From contig CAIUKQ010000102.1 in the NCBI GenBank assembly GCA_903899705.1, positions 1 to 41,740 of the forward strand: a stretch of 41,740 bases of DNA. The letters run 5' to 3'. Positions 1 to 7,908 of this stretch are shown here, piece by piece. The stretch's first letter is position 1, and the number at the start of each line of letters is the position of its first letter. The DNA comes from an uncultured beta proteobacterium (lineage in GTDB: Bacteria > Pseudomonadota > Gammaproteobacteria > Burkholderiales > SG8-39). Position numbers and translations under genes: made by a program. The notes under the pieces are model-generated. The model did not search any database. It was given only the letters and a program-made list of their open reading frames with translations, and had not been told where the DNA came from.

Positions 1-1593
1 GAGCACGCTCCTCGCAATCGACAGCCGTTGGCGCTGGCCGCCGGAGAGCGACAGGCCGCGCTCGCCAACCAGCGTGTCGTAGCCCTCGGGCAGGCCGGCG
101 ACGTAATCGTGCAACTGCGCGGTGTCCGCGGCTTCAACCACGCGGTCATCCTCCGCGCCGGGTTCGCCATAAGAGACGTTCTCGCGCACTTCGGTCTTGA
201 ACAGGAACGTGTCCTGTTGCACCACACCCACCTGCTCGCGCAGCGAATCCAGGGTCACCTCGCGGATGTCCTGTCCGTCGATGGTGATGCGCCCTGAAGT
301 GACATCGTAGAAACGCGGGATCAGGTGGGCAATGGTGGATTTGCCGCTGCCCGGCGGGCCGACCAGCCCCAGGGTCTGCCCGGCCTTCACGCGGAATGAA
401 ATGTCCGCCACCGTGTGCTCGCTCTCGAATCCCTGGTAGGAAAAGGACACGTTCTCGAATTCGAGCTGCGCCTCGCCCACCTTCAGCGCGGGCGCCCCTG
501 CCTTGTCGCGGATCGCCGGCTCGAGATCGAGGATTTCGAACATGCGCACCCCGGAGACCGATGCGCGCGCATAGCCGTTGATCACCATGCCGACCTGGCG
601 CACCGGCATCTGCAGCACCGTCATGAACACCAGGAACTGCGTGAGTTCGCCCACGGTGATCTGGCCGTCGATGACGCGCAAGCCCCCGAACCACAGCACC
701 AGCCCCATGGCCACGTAATAGGAGAAGGTCATCATCGAGGTGTTGAAGTAGCGCACCAGCACCATGTTGATGGCGGGCTCGAGCGTGCGCTTCTGCCAGT
801 CATCGAATTTCTGCATTTCATGCTTCTGCGCGGAGAACGCGCGGACCACGCGGATGCCCGCGAGGTTCTCCTCCATGATGCGGGTGAGCACGCTCATGCG
901 CTCCTGGAACTCGCGCCACAGGGCGCGCACCTTCAGCCGGAACACCACGCCGCGCCACAGCGCAAAGGGCACGAAGCTCACGCACAGAAACCCCAGCATC
1001 AGGTCCTGCCCCATGTACAGCCACGCGCCCAGACCGATCAGCACTGCGAGCTGGAACAGCCGCATGATGCCGGTCTCGATGAAGCGCCTCACGCCTTCGA
1101 TGTCGAGCATGCCCCGCGTGATGAGGTCGCCCGAATGGATGCGGTCGTGATAGCTGAAGGACAGGCGCTGCAGTTTCTCGAAAAACGAAAGACGCAGTTG
1201 CAGCCCGAAGCTCTGCCCGATCGATTCGGCCAGGTAGTTGTGCGAGAGCGTGAACAGGCCGCGCATGACGGCCGTGCCCAGCACCAGCAGTGCCGAGCTG
1301 ATGAGCGCCGATTTCGCCATCGCAATGGCCGCGGCATCGCCGCCGCCCGCCATGGCCAGCATCGATCCGGCCTGGTCGATGGCCTTGCCAAGGAAGCGCG
1401 GAATCATCAACTGGAAGATGGCCGCGCCGATCACCGCGAGCACGGCCGCGGGAAAGCGAACGCGATACGACAGCGCCATGCGCAGCACGCGCCACAGTGC
1501 GTTGACGCCGCGGCGGTAATCCCCGTTGAGGGAAGGCACCAGCGTGTCGGTGCCCAGTGCGCGCGGCGGTAGTGATTCCGAAGGTGTACTCAA
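1..1593 (-). CDS. MsbA-like ABC exporter, fused TMD-NBD (3' end outside window)
   Basis: This is a half-size ABC exporter, a membrane domain fused to its own ATPase, that would dimerise in the inner membrane and export a lipid, drug or peptide; the substrate cannot be told. The ORF track misses it because it runs off the window edge, so I translated the minus strand directly. Residues about 30-330 are hydrophobic helices with the coupling-type segment IMEENLAGIRVVRAFSAQ. The nucleotide-binding domain shows Walker A GPPGSGKST near residue 410, the Q-loop VVQQDTFLF and the signature LSGGQ near residue 514. The sequence stops soon after, so Walker B and the H-loop lie outside. The likely start is TTG at 1593 behind GAGAAAGAG, 25 bp after the ybbP stop, which suggests cotranscription. 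About 60 C-terminal residues are missing. Confidence 0.88.
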   Translation of the reverse strand, partial: MSTPSESLPPRALGTDTLVPSLNGDYRRGVNALWRVLRMALSYRVRFPAAVLAVIGAAIFQLMIPRFLGKAIDQAGSMLAMAGGGDAAAIAMAKSALISSALLVLGTAVMRGLFTLSHNYLAESIGQSFGLQLRLSFFEKLQRLSFSYHDRIHSGDLITRGMLDIEGVRRFIETGIMRLFQLAVLIGLGAWLYMGQDLMLGFLCVSFVPFALWRGVVFRLKVRALWREFQERMSVLTRIMEENLAGIRVVRAFSAQKHEMQKFDDWQKRTLEPAINMVLVRYFNTSMMTFSYYVAMGLVLWFGGLRVIDGQITVGELTQFLVFMTVLQMPVRQVGMVINGYARASVSGVRMFEILDLEPAIRDKAGAPALKVGEAQLEFENVSFSYQGFESEHTVADISFRVKAGQTLGLVGPPGSGKSTIAHLIPRFYDVTSGRITIDGQDIREVTLDSLREQVGVVQQDTFLFKTEVRENVSYGEPGAEDDRVVEAADTAQLHDYVAGLPEGYDTLVGERGLSLSGGQRQRLSIARSVL

Positions 1594-1618
1594 GATCTCT
1601 TTCTCAATGAGGCGCGGT

Positions 1619-4114
1619 TCAGGCCTCGCGCAATACCAGCAGGGGAGGATGATTCAGGGCGGCCCGTGCGCCCGCCCGCGCATTCCAGGCCACACAGGCA
1701 AGCCCTGCCAGCGGACCGGCCAGCCCCACGAGGTAATTAATTTGATAAGGAAAATCAAATACATAGCGCGATATCGCCCAACCTATGGCCGTGGCGCTCG
1801 CGGCCGCCAGAATGCCGGCCAGAAGCCCCAGCATCAGAAACTCCGCGCGCTGTGCAGCAAGGATCTGCGACCGCGATGCGCCCAGTGCGCGCATCAGTGC
1901 GGCTTCCCTGGCGCGTTCATCCTGCGTGGCCAGCAGCGCCGAATACAGCACCAGCACACCCGCCGCGAGCGCAAACAGAAAAACGAATCGCACGGCCTGC
2001 ACCACACGGTCGATGATGACCTGCGCCTGTTTCAGGATGGCGCTCATGTCCACCAGCGTCAGATTGGGAAAACGCTGTGAGATCGAATTGGCAAAAGCCT
2101 GCCTCCCCTCGGACAGATGGAACGCGGAGATGAAACTGGCCGGCGCATCCGCGAGCAGCGCCGGCGTGGCAATGACGAAGAAATTCGCCCGCATGGAATC
2201 CCAGTCAAGACGGCGGATGCTGGTGATGGGCGCGGTGACATTGCGTCCGGCCACCTGCCAGGTCAGCGTGTCGCCCACCTTCCATTCACGGCGTTTGGCC
2301 ATGCCTTCTTCGACTGAAAACGCGCCGGTGCGCAAATCGTCGGGCGAAAACCAGCGGCCCTCGATCACCGCGTTATAGGGCTGCTGCGCCTCCATGAACG
2401 ACAGGTTGAACTCGCGCTCAACCGATCGCCGCTCGCGCTCTTCCATCGCCTCGACATTGATCGGCTGCCCGTTGTGCGCCACATAGCGTCCGCGCACCAT
2501 CGGATAAATCGCCGGCGCGGCAATGCCGGCCTCGCGGAACAGGGCCTGCACATCATCGATTTGCGCGGGCTGGACGTTGACGAGGAAGCGATTGGGCGCA
2601 TCCGGCGGCAGCTTTTTCTCCCAGGTGGAGATCAGGTCGTTCAGCGTGAAGCTCAGCATCAGCACGGCAGTGAGGCCCAGGGCGAGCGCGAGCACCTGCA
2701 CGGTATTGGCGCCGGCATGACGCCTGAGGTTGGCCATGCCATAGCGCCATGTGACGCCTGCCGCGCTGCCGAATCGGCCGGCAAACCGCAGACTCGCATA
2801 GGCCAGAACGCCAAACACTGCAAAGCACAGCGCGAAACCGGCCAGCACCGTGAGGCCCAGCTTGACGCTGCCCGCCTGCCATACGAGCAGGGCACCGATC
2901 ACCACAAGGCCCAGTCCCCACGCCAGGCTTGCCGCCTCATTGGGCGCGCCCAGATCACGGCGCAACACCCGCAACGCCGGCACGTTCTTCAACTGCAACA
3001 GGGGTGGCAGCGCAAATCCCAGCAGCAGCGCCATGCCCACCGCCAGACCCTGCAGCGCGGGCAGCGGCGATGGCGTGGGCAGCACCGCATCGACGAACTG
3101 CGCGACAAACGCCGCAATCACGTATTGCGCGAGAAACCCCAGCGCGCATCCGATGACGCTCGCAACCACGCCGAGGATCGCAAATTCACAGGCGCTCAAT
3201 GCCAACAGGCGCGACTGCCGGGTGCCGAAACAGCGCATCACCGCGAATGCATCGAGGTGTCGTGCCGTATAGCGACGCGTCGACAGCGACACCGCCACTG
3301 CGGCGAGGATCACCGCCAGCAGCGCCGTCAGGCCGACGAACTGTTCGCCGCGCTCGATCGACTGGCGCACGCTGGGACTGGCGTTCTCCAGGCTTTGCAG
3401 CGTTTCACCGCGGCCAAGGCGCGTCTTCACCCAGATTTCGAATTCATTGACCGGTCCGCTGTCGCCCGCGGCCAGCAGGTTGTAGCGGATGCGGCTGCCG
3501 TTCTGCACCAGGCCTGTGGCCGGCAGATCTTCGATTCGCATCATCAGGCGCGGCGCGATGTTGAAGAAAGAGCCGTTGCGATCCGGTTCGAGCGTGAGGA
3601 TGGCGCCGATGCGCAGGCTCGCGTCACCGAGTTGCAGGTTTTCACCCACCTTGCGCTCCAGTGCCAACGCCAGCCGCTCGTCCACCCAGACGGTGCCGGG
3701 TTCGGGCACACCATCAGTGGTTTCGTCCGGCGCATTGAGCGCAGGGGCGATACGCATCTTCCCTCGCAGGGGATAACCCGATGACACGGCCTTCACGCCT
3801 GAGAGTTGCGTGGCCGACTCGCCGCGCGCCATGCTGACAAAACTCATCACCTCAGCAAAGGCCAGCCCCCGGCGCTTGATTTCGTCGGGGATGGCGGCGG
3901 TCCAGGGATGATCCGCATCGAGCAGCACGTCGGCGCCCAGCAGCTGATGGGCGTCGCGAAGGATGGCCTGCCGGATGCGATCGGCGAAAAATCCGACGCT
4001 GGTGACGCTGGTCACGGCCAGCACCAGCGCCAATGCGAGCACGCGCAACTCACCCGCCCGCCAATCCCGGGCGAGCATCTTAAAAGCCATGTTAATCAAT
4101 GAGTTATTGCGCAT
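1619..4114 (-). CDS. ybbP: YbbP-like FtsX-family ABC transporter permease
   Basis: This is a large inner-membrane permease of the MacB/FtsX superfamily, 831 residues against roughly 800 for E. coli YbbP. It would pair with the YbbA-type ATPase encoded upstream, a system thought to handle lipophilic or lipoprotein-like cargo rather than classical import. One membrane helix lies near residues 22-45. A large periplasmic domain follows, then a first FtsX core of three helices (about 260-385), another helix pair, a second periplasmic domain and a second FtsX core near the C-terminus (VFLFALAAGVLVLYSALLA, then LMRALGASRSQILAAQ). The start at 4114 lacks a convincing Shine-Dalgarno; an internal ATG at 4090 (MAFKMLARDW) is an alternative. 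It sits 19 bp after the lipocalin-like gene. Confidence 0.9.
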   Translation of the reverse strand: MRNNSLINMAFKMLARDWRAGELRVLALALVLAVTSVTSVGFFADRIRQAILRDAHQLLGADVLLDADHPWTAAIPDEIKRRGLAFAEVMSFVSMARGESATQLSGVKAVSSGYPLRGKMRIAPALNAPDETTDGVPEPGTVWVDERLALALERKVGENLQLGDASLRIGAILTLEPDRNGSFFNIAPRLMMRIEDLPATGLVQNGSRIRYNLLAAGDSGPVNEFEIWVKTRLGRGETLQSLENASPSVRQSIERGEQFVGLTALLAVILAAVAVSLSTRRYTARHLDAFAVMRCFGTRQSRLLALSACEFAILGVVASVIGCALGFLAQYVIAAFVAQFVDAVLPTPSPLPALQGLAVGMALLLGFALPPLLQLKNVPALRVLRRDLGAPNEAASLAWGLGLVVIGALLVWQAGSVKLGLTVLAGFALCFAVFGVLAYASLRFAGRFGSAAGVTWRYGMANLRRHAGANTVQVLALALGLTAVLMLSFTLNDLISTWEKKLPPDAPNRFLVNVQPAQIDDVQALFREAGIAAPAIYPMVRGRYVAHNGQPINVEAMEERERRSVEREFNLSFMEAQQPYNAVIEGRWFSPDDLRTGAFSVEEGMAKRREWKVGDTLTWQVAGRNVTAPITSIRRLDWDSMRANFFVIATPALLADAPASFISAFHLSEGRQAFANSISQRFPNLTLVDMSAILKQAQVIIDRVVQAVRFVFLFALAAGVLVLYSALLATQDERAREAALMRALGASRSQILAAQRAEFLMLGLLAGILAAASATAIGWAISRYVFDFPYQINYLVGLAGPLAGLACVAWNARAGARAALNHPPLLVLREA

Positions 4115-4133
4115 GCGGGTTGCAGATCAGGCC

Positions 4134-4565
4134 TCAAGCCTTGTCGATGCGCTCCCAGTAAATGCGCTCCACCGCACCGTCTTCATCAGGCTGCGTGGTC
4201 AGAATGAGCAGCTTGCCCTTGAATTCAAAGTTCCTCACATTGGCGCCGCCCACCCAGTTGGGAAAGAAGGACACATCGATATGGTGATAGACCTTGTCGC
4301 CTTTGACCTCGTAGCGCCCCGCGTACGCAACGACACCGCGCGCGGCTTCCGCCAGATCCGCGTCGCTGGCACTGTTGATGTGCTTCGCGGCCAACCGCTT
4401 GCGATCAGGCGGCGTGGAGACCACGATCACAAGGCCTTCCTTCGTATAGACAATGCGCGCCGGACGTTCGCTGTCCGGATCGCGCAGGTGCGTGACCTTG
4501 CCGTTTTTATCGACCTGCTCGTGCCCCTTGCCCTTGTAGGTGCCTACAAAATCGCTCGCGTCCAT
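4134..4565 (-). CDS. Lipocalin-like domain protein
   Basis: This 143-residue protein looks like a compact beta-barrel of the lipocalin-like type (cf. Lipocalin_5 proteins). It opens with the typical FVGTYKGKG strand, carries alternating strand patterns such as ARIVYTKEGLVIVVS and KVYHHIDVSFFPNWVG, and ends with ERIYWERI. No signal peptide or lipobox is visible, so it is probably cytoplasmic. Proteins of this type often accompany small-molecule catabolism, but the ligand is unknown. It lies between the ybbA-type ATPase (37 bp upstream) and the ybbP-type permease (19 bp downstream), so it is probably cotranscribed with them. In E. coli those two genes are directly adjacent, so this gene is an extra member here. 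The family call rests on sequence pattern only. Confidence 0.75.
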   Translation of the reverse strand: MDASDFVGTYKGKGHEQVDKNGKVTHLRDPDSERPARIVYTKEGLVIVVSTPPDRKRLAAKHINSASDADLAEAARGVVAYAGRYEVKGDKVYHHIDVSFFPNWVGGANVRNFEFKGKLLILTTQPDEDGAVERIYWERIDKA

Positions 4566-4602
4566 GCCCTCTCCTCTTGTGATTGCCTTAACCGTTCACC
4601 CA

Positions 4603-5304
4603 TCAATTCACTACGCTGCCCGCGGCCAGGCGGATGATCCTGCCGCAGCGATGCGCCAGCGCTTCGTCGTGCGTAACCAGCACCAGCGTGGTTCCCGCTT
4701 CCGCGTTCATTTCAAACAGAAGGTCGATCACCGCGGAGCCGGTGGCGGCATCCAGGTTGCCGGTGGGCTCATCGGCCAGAAGCAACTTCGGTTTCACCAC
4801 AAAGGCCCTGGCGAGGGCGACACGTTGCTGCTCCCCGCCGGACAGATACTTGGGATAGTGATGCAAACGTTCACCCAGCCCCACGCGCTTGAGCATGGCA
4901 ACCGCGGATTGTTCGGCACCGGAGACGCCGGCAAGTTCCAGCGGCAGCATCACGTTTTCCTGCGCGTTCAATGCCGGCAGCAGCTGAAAGGACTGGAACA
5001 CGAACCCCAGCAGCTTCGCGCGCATCGCGGCGCGGCCGTCCTCATCCAGGGAAGAGAAGTCCTGTCCTTCGATTTCAACGGTGCCTGAGGTGGGAACATC
5101 CAGGCCCGCCAGCAGTCCCAGCAGGGTGGACTTTCCCGAACCCGAGGCCCCGACGATGGCAATCGCTTCTCCGGACATGATTTCGAAATCAATATCCTGC
5201 AGAATGACCAGCTGTGAAGAAGCCGAACCGCTTGGCGTACCGCCGGGCGGCGCGGCCAGGGGCACGACTTTGCACAATCCCCGCGAACGTATGATCGGCG
5301 ACAT
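4603..5304 (-). CDS. ybbA: YbbA-like ABC transporter ATP-binding protein (LolD/MacB type)
   Basis: This is the cytoplasmic ATPase of the YbbA-YbbP transporter, 233 residues, typical for the LolD/MacB group. It shows Walker A GASGSGKST, the signature LSGGEQQRVALARAF, Walker B LLLADEPTGNLD and the H-loop LVLVTHDEALAHRC. The start is taken as ATG at 5304 (MSPIIRSRGLCKV), because the 15 further residues in the longest ORF do not resemble the family. An insertion rich in A, P and G after the first strand (residues about 17-32) lengthens the N-terminal part. The start codon shares a CATG with the oppositely oriented tesA start, so the two genes are divergent and overlap by two bases. The tesA/ybbA-ybbP arrangement matches that of enterobacteria. 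Confidence 0.92.
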   Translation of the reverse strand: MSPIIRSRGLCKVVPLAAPPGGTPSGSASSQLVILQDIDFEIMSGEAIAIVGASGSGKSTLLGLLAGLDVPTSGTVEIEGQDFSSLDEDGRAAMRAKLLGFVFQSFQLLPALNAQENVMLPLELAGVSGAEQSAVAMLKRVGLGERLHHYPKYLSGGEQQRVALARAFVVKPKLLLADEPTGNLDAATGSAVIDLLFEMNAEAGTTLVLVTHDEALAHRCGRIIRLAAGSVVN

Positions 5305-5965
5305 GAAATCCCTGGTAGACACACTTTGCCCTTGCCCGCGCCTGGCCACCCGTGGCCTCGCTGCATGGAGCCTGATTTTCGGCCTGCTTCTTGGCTTGCT
5401 TCCCGGTCACGCCTTCGCTGCCGGCGTGGTCCTGGTGTTCGGTGACAGCCTGTCCTCCGCCTATGGCATCAGCCAGAAGGAAGGCTGGGTGACGTTGCTG
5501 CAGGAACGCTTGAGCAAAAACAAGATGGATTATACCGTTGTCAACCAGAGCATCCCCGGCGAAACCACCAGCGGCGGGGCCACGCGGATCAAGGCGGTCG
5601 TGGCCCAGGCCAAACCCGCCGTCACCATCATCGCGTTGGGCGGCAATGACGGGCTTCGCGGCCTGCCGGTGAAGCAGATGCGGGAGAACCTTTCGCAGAT
5701 CGTGCGGGCGGCACAGGCCTCCGGCAGCAAGGTGCTGCTGGCCGGCATGAAGATGCCGCCCAATTACGGCCCGGCCTACACCCGGGAATTCGAAACGATG
5801 TTCACGGACCTGGCCAGGCAGCTGCGAACCGGCGTGGTGCCCTTTCTGCTGGAGGGCATGGACGCGCGGCGCGACCTGTTCCAGCCGGACAACATCCATC
5901 CGACTGCCCAGGCGCAGCCGATGATCGAAGACACGGTGTGGAAGCGCCTGCGGCCGTTGCTGTAA
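5303..5965 (+). CDS. tesA: TesA-like arylesterase / lysophospholipase L1 (SGNH hydrolase)
   Basis: This is a periplasmic serine esterase of the GDSL/SGNH family that hydrolyses acyl-CoA, lysophospholipid or aryl esters. The 220-residue product begins with a signal peptide whose hydrophobic core is WSLIFGLLLGLLPG, with likely cleavage after HAFA. Block I is VFGDSLSSAYG with the nucleophile Ser. The oxyanion Gly lies in the next block (SIPGETTSGG), block III is ALGGNDGLRG with the Asn, and block V is DNIHPTAQAQ with the catalytic Asp and His. All four SGNH residues are present. The ATG at 5303 is preferred over an in-frame ATG at 5291 because it places the signal peptide conventionally and is the one that shares CATG with ybbA. 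It is divergent from ybbA-ybbP, as in E. coli. Confidence 0.93.
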   Translation: MKSLVDTLCPCPRLATRGLAAWSLIFGLLLGLLPGHAFAAGVVLVFGDSLSSAYGISQKEGWVTLLQERLSKNKMDYTVVNQSIPGETTSGGATRIKAVVAQAKPAVTIIALGGNDGLRGLPVKQMRENLSQIVRAAQASGSKVLLAGMKMPPNYGPAYTREFETMFTDLARQLRTGVVPFLLEGMDARRDLFQPDNIHPTAQAQPMIEDTVWKRLRPLL

Positions 5966-6054
5966 AGCCGGAGTTGGACCGATAAAACCGGGACGCAAAC
6001 ACTGGCATTTTCATACCAGTCATTGCCGGGATAATTGTAGAATTTGAAACGGTG

Positions 6055-6069
6055 TTGCCATTGTGGCAA
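6055..6069. promoter_or_regulatory. Inverted repeat upstream of the toxin-antitoxin pair, candidate autoregulatory operator
   Basis: TTGCCA-TTG-TGGCAA is a perfect inverted repeat with 6-bp arms. It lies 20 bp before the antitoxin ATG, in an AT-rich stretch that also contains TTGAAA and TAATAT boxes. Ribbon-helix-helix antitoxins characteristically bind short palindromes in their own promoter, so this is a natural operator candidate. Binding is inferred, and no clear 17-bp-spaced promoter was fixed. Confidence 0.45.
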
Positions 6070-6089
6070 ATTCGTAATATCCTGATCGG

Positions 6090-6332
6090 ATGCTACGCAC
6101 TGTTTCCATCAAACTTCATGACCGCGTCCTGGCCGATATAGAGTCCGAGGCTCGCTCGCGTCAGGTATCCCGCTCCGAAGTCGTTCGGGAACGATTGGAT
6201 CGATCGAAGACTGACAAAGGATCGGTCTGGGACAGGATGCAGGATCTCGTGATCGAGGATGACCGGGCGCCAACCGACCTTGCGTCGAACAAGGCGCGGA
6301 TGCGCGATTATGGCCGGTCTGGTACTGGCTGA
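6090..6332 (+). CDS. Ribbon-helix-helix (CopG/VapB-type) antitoxin
   Basis: This 80-residue protein starts with the pattern of a ribbon-helix-helix DNA-binding domain: strand RTVSIKL, helix DRVLADIESEARSRQ, turn, then the second helix VSRSEVVRERLDR. The remaining 35 residues are polar and presumably wrap around the toxin. It should bind and neutralise the PIN-domain toxin encoded by the next gene and repress the operon as a dimer. Its 3' end overlaps the toxin start by 23 bp, which is typical of translationally coupled toxin-antitoxin genes. A perfect inverted repeat just upstream could be its operator. Some RHH proteins are plain regulators, but the PIN neighbour makes the antitoxin reading strong. 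Confidence 0.85.
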   Translation: MLRTVSIKLHDRVLADIESEARSRQVSRSEVVRERLDRSKTDKGSVWDRMQDLVIEDDRAPTDLASNKARMRDYGRSGTG

Positions 6333-6726
6333 TACCGGCCCTCTGGTTGCGTCACTGCGCTTGCGCGACCGCCACCACGGCTGGACCCGCACCCAACTTG
6401 CGTCCCTGCGCGGACCGCTGTTGACCTGCGAGGCCGTACTGTCCGAGGCTTTTTTTCTTCTCCAAACCGTTCCAAAGGGACACGACTCGCTTGCCGCCCT
6501 GATTGACCGGGGCGTGCTCGAAGTCAGATTCGACTTCCAGGACGAGCGTGATGCAACTTTGCGATTGCTGCGCAAATACTCGGACACCCCCATGAGCATT
6601 GCAGATGCCTGCATGGTACGGATGAGCGAGATTCACCGGGACGCGTCCTTGCTGACGCTCGATCAGGATTTTGTGGCCTATCGCCGCAACGGGCGCGAGC
6701 GAATACCGCTGATTGCGCCATGGTGA
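6310..6726 (+). CDS. PIN-domain ribonuclease toxin (VapC-type)
   Basis: This is a predicted Mg2+-dependent endoribonuclease of 138 residues, the usual VapC size. The acidic PIN residues are visible in order: Asp in LVLADTGPLVA, Glu in CEAVLSEAFF, Asp in MSIADACMV and Asp in LLTLDQDF. The start is set at ATG 6310, since the upstream extension in the ORF track (MTGRQPTLRR...) lies inside the antitoxin gene and is not PIN-like. It overlaps the antitoxin by 23 bp and should be cotranscribed with it. VapC toxins usually cut tRNA or rRNA; the target here is unknown. The pair is not flanked by recognisable mobile-element genes. Confidence 0.87.
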   Translation: MAGLVLADTGPLVASLRLRDRHHGWTRTQLASLRGPLLTCEAVLSEAFFLLQTVPKGHDSLAALIDRGVLEVRFDFQDERDATLRLLRKYSDTPMSIADACMVRMSEIHRDASLLTLDQDFVAYRRNGRERIPLIAPW

Positions 6727-6894
6727 ACGACCCGCCATTTCGCTGCATGCGCCAAAAACGAATAAGCTTCCACCCGATCTGCAATCGGGGAGTGCGCCAT
6801 GACGTTTCGTACGAATCTGCTGTCGATCACATCTGTTGGGACGCATCGTTAAAACCGCCGGAATACAACCTACCGAATAAATGACAGGACAAAT

Positions 6895-7872
6895 GTGAAG
6901 CATCTATTGAGAAGAATTTCCGGCGTCGCAGCAGGCCTGATGCTGCCCCTGGCTTGCGGCATGGCGGTCGCCCAGGGCTATCCGAGCAAGCCGGTCCGGT
7001 TGATCGTCCCCAATGCGCCCGGCGGCATCGACCTCTATGCGCGCGTGATGACGCCGCGCCTTGGCGAGGAACTGGGGCAGCCGGTTATTGTGGAAAACCG
7101 GCCGGGCGCCGGCGGCATCATCGGTGCGGAGGCTGTTGCCAAGTCGGCACCCGATGGCCACACCCTGCTGTTTGGCACCTCCGGCATCCTCGTGACCGTG
7201 CAGTTCCTCAACAAGAACATGCCGATCAACACTCAGAAAGACCTCGCCCCGATAAGCCTGGTGCTGGGCATCGTCAGCACGCTGACCGTCAACGCGCAGT
7301 CGCCTTTCCACAGCGTGAATGATCTGGCCACCTTTGCCAAACGCAATCCCGGAAAGCTCAGTTTCGGCAGCAGTGGCGTGGGCACACTGCCCCACCTGAA
7401 CGGGGAAATATTCAAGGTCGCATTCGGTGTTGACATGCTGCATGTGCCGCTCAAGGGCACCGCGCAGATGATGACGGAGATGGTCGCCGGGCGTACCGAC
7501 ACGGATTTCTCGGGCCTTGGCGCCGTGCGGCCGCAGGTCTCCGCCGGCAAGTTGCGCATACTCGCGGTGCTCGGCAATTCACGATTCGCTCCGATCGGGG
7601 ACATTCCCAGCATCAATGAGACCTTGTCGAGCTATCAGGATGCCCCCAGCTGGATAGGACTGATGGGGCCGGCCGGATTGCCGCGACCGCTGATCGAGCG
7701 TATTCACTCGGCGGTGGCGAAAACAGTGGCATCACCCGATGTGCGGGCCGCCTACGAGAAACAGGGTCTTCGCATCATTGCGAGCAGCCCGGAAGAGCTT
7801 GCGACTGCGATGCGCAATGGCACCGATCAGGTCGGAAAACTCGTCAAGGCGGTGGGCATACAGCCTGAATAG
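6895..7872 (+). CDS. Bug/TctC-type tripartite tricarboxylate transporter receptor
   Basis: This is a periplasmic solute-binding receptor of 325 residues, typical for the family. A signal peptide covers about residues 1-25 (VAAGLMLPLACGMAVAQG). The Bug hallmarks follow: YPSKPVRLIVP, NAPGGIDLYARV, VENRPGAGGIIG, SAPDGHTLL and the PLKGTA loop, ending VKAVGIQPE. Such receptors bind carboxylic acids, aromatic acids or amides and either feed a TctAB permease or act in signalling. No TctA/TctB genes occur in the window. It is convergent with the Rieske oxygenase gene, which may hint at an aromatic acid ligand, but that is guesswork. The start is GTG, seven bases after AGGAC. Confidence 0.93.
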   Translation: MKHLLRRISGVAAGLMLPLACGMAVAQGYPSKPVRLIVPNAPGGIDLYARVMTPRLGEELGQPVIVENRPGAGGIIGAEAVAKSAPDGHTLLFGTSGILVTVQFLNKNMPINTQKDLAPISLVLGIVSTLTVNAQSPFHSVNDLATFAKRNPGKLSFGSSGVGTLPHLNGEIFKVAFGVDMLHVPLKGTAQMMTEMVAGRTDTDFSGLGAVRPQVSAGKLRILAVLGNSRFAPIGDIPSINETLSSYQDAPSWIGLMGPAGLPRPLIERIHSAVAKTVASPDVRAAYEKQGLRIIASSPEELATAMRNGTDQVGKLVKAVGIQPE

Positions 7873-7892
7873 CGCGGAGACTCTTCTCCGCG
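7873..7892. terminator. Hairpin between convergent genes, possible bidirectional terminator
   Basis: CGCGGAGA-CTCT-TCTCCGCG forms a perfect 8-bp GC-rich stem with a 4-base loop. It starts immediately after the Bug stop and lies before the stop of the convergent Rieske gene. There is no clear U-tract on either side, so intrinsic termination would be weak; transcript-end stabilisation is the alternative. Confidence 0.5.
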
Positions 7893-7908
7893 AAGATTCC
7901 AGGCAGCG

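Noticed and set aside
415-1572. 385-codon plus-strand ORF rich in His, Arg and Ala
   Set aside because: It is the antisense shadow of the ABC exporter read directly on the minus strand; its composition (HH, QH, RA repeats) is typical of antisense frames in GC-rich DNA.
2474-3784. 436-codon plus-strand ORF
   Set aside because: Antisense shadow of the YbbP permease gene, with no family pattern and low-complexity Arg/Gln/His content.
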